Positions 1-5,675 of a stretch of 7,631 nt of DNA are shown piece after piece. Where the stretch lies: contig JAADHY010000440.1 in NCBI GenBank assembly GCA_013151585.1, positions 1-7,631 on the forward strand, in the 5' to 3' direction. Source of the stretch: Planctomycetota bacterium (GTDB taxonomy: Bacteria > Planctomycetota > Planctomycetia > Planctomycetales > Planctomycetaceae). Made by a program: the position numbers and the translations under genes. The stretch's first letter is position 1, and every line of letters starts with the position of its first letter. The notes beneath the pieces were generated by a model. It ran no database searches. It saw only the letters and a list, made by a program, of their open reading frames with translations, and was not told the origin of the DNA.

Positions 1-1
1 A

Positions 2-664
2 CCGACGGTCGAGTTTCATGCCGGCCAATTGGTCTGCGGAGAACTGTGCCGCGTTCCGCTGGTCGCGATGGAAGGACGCTTCCACTACTACGAAGGCTAC
101 TCGATGAAGGAAGTGACTTTCCCGGTGCGGGTCATGAAGGAGCTCGGTGCCGAAATCCTGCTTGTCACCAACGCGGTGGGCGGGATGAATCCGGAGTACA
201 AGCTGGCCGACATCGTCGCCATCGAGGACCACATTAACCTGATGGGCGACAACCCGCTCCGCGGTGTCAACGACGAAAACTTGGGGCCTCGTTTTCCGGA
301 TATGAGCGAGCCGTATGACCGTCGGCTGATCGAACTGTCGCTGAAATGCGCGGAGGAATTGGAGATTCCGTGCCATCGCGGCGTTTTGGTCGCGGTGGCT
401 GGGCCGAACCTCGAAACGCGTGCCGAATACCGCATGCTCCGGCGCATCGGGGCCGACGTAGTGGGCATGTCGACCGTCCCCGAGGTGATTGTCGCCGCGC
501 ACGCCGGCCTGCGCACGCTTGGCTTCTCCATCGTCACCGACCTCTGTCAGCCCGACCGTTTGGAACCGGTCGACATTGACAAAATTCTGGAGGTGGCCGC
601 CCGCGGCGGCGAACGGCTGTCGCGATTGATTCCGCGAGTTTTCGAGCGTCTGTCTGAAGGATGA
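2..664 (+). CDS. punA: Purine nucleoside phosphorylase, trimeric PNP/MTAP family (3' part)
   Basis: Enzyme of purine salvage in the cytoplasm: it cleaves purine nucleosides with phosphate to free base and (deoxy)ribose 1-phosphate. The gene enters from the left edge, so about 55-60 N-terminal residues, including the first phosphate loop, are missing; 220 codons remain, ending at TGA 662-664. Visible family motifs, by comparison with human PNP: the His64-equivalent in FHAGQ (17-19), GRFHYYEGY with the Arg84, His86 and Tyr88 equivalents (74-100), TNAVGGMNP, DHINLMGDNPLRG, GPNLETRAE with the Glu201 equivalent, and GMSTVPEVIVA with the Met219 equivalent. The base-contacting Asn243 of human PNP is Asp here (codon 539-541, context VTDLC). 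MTAP also has Asp at this place, but the MTAP RFSSRAE-type motif is absent, so PNP remains the better call. In-frame translation continues upstream of the TTG at 29, so 29 is not the real start. No terminator was recognised after the stop. Confidence 0.93.
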   Translation, partial: PTVEFHAGQLVCGELCRVPLVAMEGRFHYYEGYSMKEVTFPVRVMKELGAEILLVTNAVGGMNPEYKLADIVAIEDHINLMGDNPLRGVNDENLGPRFPDMSEPYDRRLIELSLKCAEELEIPCHRGVLVAVAGPNLETRAEYRMLRRIGADVVGMSTVPEVIVAAHAGLRTLGFSIVTDLCQPDRLEPVDIDKILEVAARGGERLSRLIPRVFERLSEG

Positions 665-1030
665 TTGCCGCGAATCGCCCGCCGGCCCTTCGATCATCCC
701 CTGCTCTATCCGGTACGCCTTGCCGTGCCTTGCGCGTATTGTGCTGCGCCGGTGAGTGTGTCCGCGGCGAACCAGATCTCAACCGGGCGCGTCAAGGAGC
801 GGCTCGGCGAACGCCGCGGCTTGGTGTCGCGATTCGCTCTTGCTGTGCGCCTGTTGGCCCAGTCGTGTTGAAGCCATGAGCGGGGCGACCGAGAACCGTC
901 GGTTGCCTTGATCGAGCCGATTCAATAAGTTTCGTAACTTCGGCCGGTCCAGTGACCGCCGAGCTCGCAATCGGCATCCTCGGCTGAAACAGAGTTCCAC
1001 GATTCCCCCACCGAAGGGAAACTGAAAGCG
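665..1030 (+). other. Intergenic region between punA and ileS (366 bases), no convincing gene
   Basis: I find no RNA gene, T-box-like motif or believable coding sequence here. Open frames exist, for example an ATG at 661 overlapping the punA stop as ATGA, but their products are Arg/Cys/Pro-rich and lack a properly spaced ribosome binding site. The only AT-rich spot is 924-940, where AAGTT (927-931) and AACTT (936-940) form a small inverted repeat. GCCGA at 958-962 can pair with either of two TCGGC copies (971-975 or 980-984), giving alternative short hairpins just upstream of the ileS ribosome binding site. No -35/-10 pair with good matches was seen; the ileS promoter is presumably in this region. 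Confidence 0.5.
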
Positions 1031-4000
1031 ATGTTCCAGAAAGTGTCGGACGCTAATTTCATTCGCGGCGAACACGAAGTCCTGAAGCTTTGGGAGCGGA
1101 CCAGGGCCTTCCAAAAGCTGCGCGAAAAGAATCGCGGAAAACCTCGGTGGAATTTCCTCGACGGGCCGATCACGGCGAACAACCCGATGGGCGTCCACCA
1201 CGCCTGGGGACGGACGTACAAGGACGCTTATCAGCGCTACTTCGCCATGACCGGCCACGAACTGATCTACCAGAACGGGTTCGACTGTCAAGGGCTGTGG
1301 GTCGAGGTCGAAGTGGAACGCGAGTTGGGTCTGGGCAGCAAGAAGGCCATCGACGAATTTGGGATCGACCGTTTCGTCAACGAGTGCAAGAAACGCGTAC
1401 TTCGCTTTGCCGCCCGGCAGACCGAACAGTCCATTCGACTCGGCTACTGGATGGAGTGGGACGACCCGAACGAGCTGCGCAAGCTGGCCGACGCTCTCGG
1501 CTCGGACCAGCCCGTCACGATCACCACGCCGCGCGGACAGAAAGTCTCCGGCCCAGCCCACCAAATCGTCGCTCGGCTCGGCAACCCCGAATGGGGCGGT
1601 AGCTACTTTACGTTCTCGACAGAAAACAACGAAACGATTTGGACGTTCCTGAAGAAGTGCTTCGATCGAGGAAAAATCTACCGCGGCTTTGATGTGATGC
1701 CCTGGTCTGGCCGCGGCGGCTGTGCTTACAGCCAGATGGAAGTTGCGGACGGACGCAAACTGACCGTGCACACGTCCGTGTTTGTCCGGTTTCCGTTGAA
1801 AGGTCGCCAAAACGAATACCTGCTGGTCTGGACGACCACGCCCTGGACCTTGACCAGCAACGTCGCTGCCGCGGTGAATCCCGATTTGGAGTACATTCGC
1901 GTTCGGGCCAAGCGGGACGGGGCCGTCTACTACTTCGCCCGGGATAACCTGGACTACCCGCGTTTGGAACGCGAATACAAGGAAGGCTTCGGTCGGCCCG
2001 AATGGGCCTGGCCGAAAGACGTGCCGAAGCTGAAGACGATCGCTCAGATTTTGAAAGAACAGGGCGGCTTTGAAGTCGAAGGCACGCTGATGGGCAGCGA
2101 CATGATTGGCTGGCAATACGAAGGTCCTTTCGACGACCTGCCGGCTCAGCACCAGCCGGGCGGCGTGCCCGAGGACAGCGGATTGACAGACCGGTGCGGG
2201 GTGACATGTCACCGCATCATCGACGGCGGCCGCGACTCCAAAGGTAACCCGAACGTCGTGGCGGGCGAAGGCACGGGCATCGTCCATATCGCTCCCGGCT
2301 GCGGCGACATTGACCACCAGTTGGGCGCCGAGCATGGGCTGGTCAGCATCGCCCCGCTCGGCGAAGACGGCCGGTTCCTGGACGGCTTCGGTGAGTTCAC
2401 CGGCCGTGAAGCGATCGACCCGGAGACGGCGGAACTGGTCTGCCGGCGTCTTCAGGAGAAAGGGCTGCTGGTTGCGCGCGAGGCCTACCCTCACGTTTAC
2501 CCGCACTGCTGGCGGACCGGTGACGAGTTGGTCTTCCGGCTGGTCGACGAATGGTTCATCAACATGGACTGGCGCGAGGAAATCATGAACGTCGCCCGTC
2601 AGATCCGCTGGCTCCCGGAAAGCATCAACGGACTGCAGCGCGAGCTGGAATGGCTGACGACGATGCGCGACTGGATGATCTCCAAGAAACGCTTTTGGGG
2701 ACTCGCGTTGCCGATCTGGGTCGACGAAAAAACGGGTGAGTTCGAAATCATCGGGTCGCTGGCCGAACTGAAGCAGCGCGCGGTCGAGGGCTGGGAGGAG
2801 TTCGAAGGGCACACTCCGCACCGCCCATGGATCGATCGAGTCAAGATTCGTAATCCGCGCACGGGCAATTTGATGTCGCGTGTTCCCGACGTCGGTAATC
2901 CCTGGCTGGACGCCGGCATCGTGCCCTTCTCCACTTGGCAGTACAACACGAACCGGGAGATGTGGCGGCGCTTGTATCCGGCTGATTTCGTCACCGAATG
3001 CTTCCCTGGTCAGTTCCGAAATTGGTTTTATGCCCTGCTGGCCATGGCCACCATGATGGACAATTCACCGCCCTTCAAGACGCTGCTCGGCCACCGCCTT
3101 GTGATGAACGAAGAAGGCAAGCCGATGCACAAGTCGGACGGCACGGCCATCTGGTTTGAAGAAGCGGCTGAACAACTCGGCGTCGACACCATGCGGTGGA
3201 TGTATTTGGCTCAGAACCCGGCCGTCGACTTGCGATTCGGGACGCGGCATCCGGACCAGCCAGTCGCCTTGGAGACACCGGACGGAACAATCACCGAGAC
3301 CGAAGAGGGTTTGCCGACGTGTCGGGTCACCAGCAGACCGTCGGATGAGGTGCGGCGTCAGGTTTTGATCCCACTGTGGAACTCGTACGCGTTCCTGGTC
3401 AATTATGCGCGGCTGGATGAGTTCGATCCGCGCCAGCCGCGCGTCCCTGTCGCAGAGCGGCAAGAAATCGATCGTTGGATTCTGTCGAACTTGCAGGCGC
3501 TGATCCAGACGGCGCGGCGCGAGTTCGAGGACTACAACGTGGCCGAATTCTGCCGGGCCGCCAGTGAGTTTATCGATGACTTGTCAAACTGGTACATCCG
3601 ACGGAATCGCCGGCGGTTCTGGCGGTCCCGCGACGCCGCCGATCGGGACAAACTGGCCGCCTATCAGACCCTCTACGACGTGCTGGTGACTCTGGTGAAG
3701 CTGCTGGCTCCCTGTCTGCCGTTCCTGACCGAGCGGATGTATCAGAACCTGGTCCGAAGCTGGGACGAGTCAGCTCCGGAAAGCGTGCATCTTTGCGACT
3801 ACCCAGAGGTGGATTCGGCGCTGCTCGATCCCAAGCTGAACGCCGAAATGGCGGCGGCCCAGCGGGTCGTGCGGCTGGGACATAAACTGCGCGACGCGGC
3901 CAACTTGCGTGTGCGTCAGCCGCTGCCCGAACTGCGGTTCGCCACGCCCGATCCCGCCGAACGTGACGCCATCATCCGGCTCGGTGATCTCGTCCGGGAC

Positions 4001-4579
4001 GAACTGAACGTCAAGCGAATCACACCGTGTGACAACTTAGACGAGCTCGTCCATTACGTTTACAAACCGAACCTGAAAACGCTCGGCCCGAAATACGGCA
4101 AGTTGCTCGGCACGATTCGTGAGGAGTTGCCGAAGGTCGATGCGAACCGACTGGCCCTCCTAAGACAAGGTGAGTCGGTCGAATTGGAGATTGGCGGCCA
4201 AACGGTCGTCTTGCTCCCCGAAGACGTACTGATCGAGACCCGACAGGCGCAAGACTGGCTCTGCGCGTCGGACCGGAATCTTCAAGTGGCCCTTTCGACG
4301 GCGATCTCACCGGAACTGAAACGGGAAGGCATGGCGCGCGACTTCGTGCGCCACGTGCAGCAGCTCCGCAAAGAGAAGAATCTGGAAATCGAGGACCGCA
4401 TTCTGGTCTATTGGCACACGGACAGCGACGAGGTCCGGACGGCCATCGCCGAGTGGGAACAGTACATCCGGAGCGAAACGCTCGCCAACCGTCTGGAAAA
4501 CCGGCCTTCTCCCCCTGAGGCATCCAAACGCGTCACCGTCGGTGACTCCCATGTCTCGCTCCGGATCGAGCCCGTGTAG
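1031..4579 (+). CDS. ileS: Isoleucyl-tRNA synthetase, IleRS2-like with GXHH signature
   Basis: Cytoplasmic class Ia synthetase that charges tRNA-Ile with isoleucine; 1182 residues, longer than typical bacterial IleRS (about 900-1070). Domains: Rossmann first half with the signature PITANNPMGVHH (residues 46-57), where HIGH is replaced by GVHH; CP1 editing domain with WTTTPWT (267-273) and GTGIVHIAPGCGDID (414-428), Asp428 being the likely editing aspartate; PDVGNPWLDAG (619-629); the KMSKS-position loop PMHKS (698-702), keeping the second lysine (Lys701); anticodon-binding helices with DLSNWYIRRNRRRFW (850-864); and a C-terminal domain of IleRS2 style (ISPELKREGMARD, 1092-1104) without the zinc tail of IleRS1. 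Insertions at about 147-189 and 738-772 are unusual. The usual PWCxxCG zinc knuckle is PWSGRGGC. The ATG was chosen because the N-terminus (FIRGEHEVLKLWERT) matches the family; GAAGGGA at 1013-1019 lies upstream, with wide spacing. Editing motifs look intact. Valyl- or leucyl-tRNA synthetase is less likely given the DLSNWYxRRxRRRFW and editing motifs. Confidence 0.95.
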   Translation: MFQKVSDANFIRGEHEVLKLWERTRAFQKLREKNRGKPRWNFLDGPITANNPMGVHHAWGRTYKDAYQRYFAMTGHELIYQNGFDCQGLWVEVEVERELGLGSKKAIDEFGIDRFVNECKKRVLRFAARQTEQSIRLGYWMEWDDPNELRKLADALGSDQPVTITTPRGQKVSGPAHQIVARLGNPEWGGSYFTFSTENNETIWTFLKKCFDRGKIYRGFDVMPWSGRGGCAYSQMEVADGRKLTVHTSVFVRFPLKGRQNEYLLVWTTTPWTLTSNVAAAVNPDLEYIRVRAKRDGAVYYFARDNLDYPRLEREYKEGFGRPEWAWPKDVPKLKTIAQILKEQGGFEVEGTLMGSDMIGWQYEGPFDDLPAQHQPGGVPEDSGLTDRCGVTCHRIIDGGRDSKGNPNVVAGEGTGIVHIAPGCGDIDHQLGAEHGLVSIAPLGEDGRFLDGFGEFTGREAIDPETAELVCRRLQEKGLLVAREAYPHVYPHCWRTGDELVFRLVDEWFINMDWREEIMNVARQIRWLPESINGLQRELEWLTTMRDWMISKKRFWGLALPIWVDEKTGEFEIIGSLAELKQRAVEGWEEFEGHTPHRPWIDRVKIRNPRTGNLMSRVPDVGNPWLDAGIVPFSTWQYNTNREMWRRLYPADFVTECFPGQFRNWFYALLAMATMMDNSPPFKTLLGHRLVMNEEGKPMHKSDGTAIWFEEAAEQLGVDTMRWMYLAQNPAVDLRFGTRHPDQPVALETPDGTITETEEGLPTCRVTSRPSDEVRRQVLIPLWNSYAFLVNYARLDEFDPRQPRVPVAERQEIDRWILSNLQALIQTARREFEDYNVAEFCRAASEFIDDLSNWYIRRNRRRFWRSRDAADRDKLAAYQTLYDVLVTLVKLLAPCLPFLTERMYQNLVRSWDESAPESVHLCDYPEVDSALLDPKLNAEMAAAQRVVRLGHKLRDAANLRVRQPLPELRFATPDPAERDAIIRLGDLVRDELNVKRITPCDNLDELVHYVYKPNLKTLGPKYGKLLGTIREELPKVDANRLALLRQGESVELEIGGQTVVLLPEDVLIETRQAQDWLCASDRNLQVALSTAISPELKREGMARDFVRHVQQLRKEKNLEIEDRILVYWHTDSDEVRTAIAEWEQYIRSETLANRLENRPSPPEASKRVTVGDSHVSLRIEPV

Positions 4580-4722
4580 GGTGGATGGCCGGGGCCCCGT
4601 GAGAGCGAGGCTGGGTTGATGAAACAACTGGCCTGTTCCTCTGATCTCTTCCTCTGTTGACCTAGCGCATAGCTGCTTTGGCGGTTCGCCCTGACCGGTC
4701 TGCGAAGGTCCGTGGCAACGCC

Positions 4723-4762
4723 AGTCGCAAGGATTTGTTTTCGATTCTTGCGACTCTTTTTT
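4723..4762 (+). terminator. Rho-independent terminator of ileS
   Basis: Perfect 9-base inverted repeat AGTCGCAAG (4723-4731) and CTTGCGACT (4747-4755). The stem extends inward by about four pairs including G-U wobbles, leaving a loop of about 7 bases. It is followed directly by CTTTTTT (4756-4762), as expected of an intrinsic terminator reading on the + strand. It lies 143 bases after the ileS stop and before the next gene, so it should end the ileS transcript and isolate the small gene at 4952. Confidence 0.75.
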
Positions 4763-4874
4763 CCGTTCTTTCGGTTTCCCTTTGCTCGCCGTGTTGCCGC
4801 TTCTCGCTTCCCGCAAGCTCTAACATCCGTCTGGCGCTCGGGATACGCTCGTTCCCGGATCTGGCGTCTGCTGC

Positions 4875-4890
4875 TGGCACAGTTCGTGCC
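4875..4890 (+). promoter_or_regulatory. Candidate sigma-54 (-24/-12) promoter
   Basis: TGGCACAGTTCGTGCC has the invariant GG (4876-4877) and GC (4888-4889) separated by exactly 10 bases and a perfect TGGCAC -24 box. The -12 box is GTGCC instead of TTGCW, so it is imperfect. The predicted transcript would start near 4900, about 50 bases before the ATG at 4952. A sigma-54 activator gene starts at 5676, which supports the reading. The same bases also form a GGCAC/GTGCC inverted repeat, so an operator or simple hairpin is an alternative. Confidence 0.45.
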
Positions 4891-4938
4891 TTGGGAGAAG
4901 CCCCAGTGCTATCAGTTCCCATTGCCGCGAACCGAACC

Positions 4939-4945
4939 AGGAGGA
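4939..4945 (+). promoter_or_regulatory. Strong ribosome binding site for the small membrane protein
   Basis: AGGAGGA ends 6 bases before the ATG at 4952. It is a near-perfect Shine-Dalgarno sequence and decides the start at 4952 over upstream in-frame starts such as 4712. Confidence 0.8.
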
Positions 4946-4951
4946 TTTACG

Positions 4952-5206
4952 ATGCAGCCCCAAACGTTGTCCCGTGCCAACAGCGCTCGTCGCGTCCGCA
5001 GATGCCAGCCGACGATGACCTGTCGGCCATCGCGACAGGCGCATCATCGTGCTCGGATCATCGCCTCGCGCGAGAGGTCCGCATTGCCGTGGGCTCTCGC
5101 TCTGAAGCTGGGTCTATTCGGCGCGATTACCGTCACCTCGGTCTATCTGTTCGTGTTGCCGATCGTGCTTGGCGTGATGCAGGCTGTTTCTAAGCTCACG
5201 TCGTAA
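4952..5206 (+). CDS. Small basic single-span membrane protein, unknown function
   Basis: 84 residues, not recognised as a member of a named family. Residues 1-45 are strongly basic (many Arg, some His) with two Cys and no acidic residue before Glu41. Residues about 47-76 are hydrophobic (ALALKLGLFGAITVTSVYLF then VLPIVLGVM) and form one membrane helix, possibly bent at Pro70, followed by a short polar tail, QAVSKLTS. By the positive-inside rule the arginine-rich N-terminus is probably cytoplasmic, giving a tail-anchored-like topology; there is no cleavable signal peptide. The start rests on the AGGAGGA site. The same frame is open back to 4712, but that extension would span the ileS terminator and is not credible. 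The gene appears monocistronic and may be controlled by the sigma-54-type promoter upstream. That it is expressed is likely; its role is unknown. Confidence 0.65.
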   Translation: MQPQTLSRANSARRVRRCQPTMTCRPSRQAHHRARIIASRERSALPWALALKLGLFGAITVTSVYLFVLPIVLGVMQAVSKLTS

Positions 5207-5401
5207 TCGTTGTGTGCTCGCGGTTGTCTGCTCGCGATGGTGTCACCTTCTTGCCTTCCGAGGCCGGTTTCGAAAAGCATTGCCGTTCACTGGTTAAGGA
5301 ACAGAGCAGCACCGTGGTTGATGCCGTCCGCATCGGTGACACAGCGTCGTCTTCAGTCGTGCGAGCATTGGTCTTCCAGGAGGAGTAGCCGCCGGACGTT
5401 T

Positions 5402-5424
5402 GGCAGAAGCTGGCAGCTTCTGCC
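5402..5424. repeat. 23-base near-perfect palindrome
   Basis: Arms GGCAGAAGCTG (5402-5412) and CAGCTTCTGCC (5414-5424) are exact reverse complements around a single central base. As DNA it resembles a binding site for a dimeric regulator. As RNA it folds into a 9-base-pair stem with the loop TGGCA. No T-tract follows on the + strand and none precedes it for the - strand, so it is not a classic terminator. It lies about 250 bases before the regulator start. Confidence 0.7.
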
Positions 5425-5445
5425 GCGGCCACGTGACGCTTGTCG

Positions 5446-5479
5446 CCGATCAACGTGAGACAAGTCATCTCACGATCGG
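5446..5479. repeat. Bulged inverted repeat / stem-loop
   Basis: CGTGAGA (5454-5460) and TCTCACG (5468-5474) pair around a 7-base loop. The stem continues outward with CCGAT (5446-5450) and ATCGG (5475-5479) after a 3-base bulge on the 5' side, for 12 pairs in total. It sits 21 bases after the palindrome at 5402-5424, so the two may form one structured leader or operator region. Confidence 0.55.
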
Positions 5480-5662
5480 TTACTGAAAAGCTCTTCAACC
5501 GCTGGTTTGACGGCGCCGATGCCACCAAAGGACGTACTGCCAGTTGCAATGGAGGTAGCCGAGGAAGTTTCAAACCGGGGTTCCATCGCCCTCGATTGTG
5601 CGCTTGATTTGCGAACAGGGACGTGGTAGCTTCGGGTTCACACTGGGGGCGGAAATAGATCC

Positions 5663-5669
5663 GGAGGGG
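5663..5669 (+). promoter_or_regulatory. Ribosome binding site of the sigma-54 regulator
   Basis: GGAGGGG with a 6-base spacer to the ATG at 5676. The frame is open upstream only to the TAG at 5556-5558, so this site fixes the start. Confidence 0.75.
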
Positions 5670-5675
5670 CAGTTC

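Larger units (their letters stand above)
4580..4951 (+). other. Intergenic region downstream of ileS with terminator and promoter signals
   Basis: This 372-base gap holds an intrinsic terminator at 4723-4762 and a sigma-54-type promoter candidate at 4875-4890, listed separately. A 10-base palindrome, CGGGGCCCCG, lies at 4590-4599 just after the ileS stop, and a short inverted repeat CGGGA/TCCCG at 4839-4843 and 4853-4857 lies about 20 bases before the promoter candidate. The stretch around 4756-4790 is rich in pyrimidines. Frames remain open across the gap, but the terminator lies inside them and their products look non-biological (runs of Phe and Arg), so I see no gene here. Confidence 0.6.
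5207..5675 (+). other. Long intergenic region with inverted repeats
   Basis: This 469-base gap separates the small membrane protein from the regulator. It carries two strong inverted repeats (5402-5424 and 5446-5479), listed separately. A 59-codon frame from GTG 5212 to TAG 5386-5388 has a protein-like composition but no ribosome binding site. AGGAGGAG at 5378-5385 resembles a Shine-Dalgarno sequence but has no start codon at a suitable distance. I found no tRNA, no sigma-54-like GG-N10-GC site and no intrinsic terminator with a T-tract here. The regulator promoter and leader must lie in the 3' part of the gap. Confidence 0.5.

Noticed and set aside
661..879. 72-codon frame whose ATG overlaps the punA stop as ATGA
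   Set aside because: The overlap looks like translational coupling, but the product is rich in Arg, Cys, Ala and Pro without recognisable structure, and the purine-rich stretch sits directly against the ATG.
665..1030. T-box riboswitch upstream of ileS
   Set aside because: ileS is a classic T-box target, but I could not find the conserved T-box core, a specifier loop arrangement or a terminator/antiterminator pair.
779..2821. 680-codon open frame on the - strand opposite ileS
   Set aside because: It lies antisense to unmistakable IleRS coding sequence and extends into the leader. In GC-rich genes the opposite frame often stays open, and its product matches nothing I recognise.
4590..4599. 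CGGGGCCCCG palindrome just after ileS
   Set aside because: It has no loop and no T-tract, and the true terminator is visible at 4723-4762. Short GC palindromes are expected at this base composition.
4712..4951. N-terminal extension of the small membrane protein back to 4712
   Set aside because: It would be translated across the ileS terminator, gives Phe/Arg runs, and ignores the strong ribosome binding site at 4939-4945.
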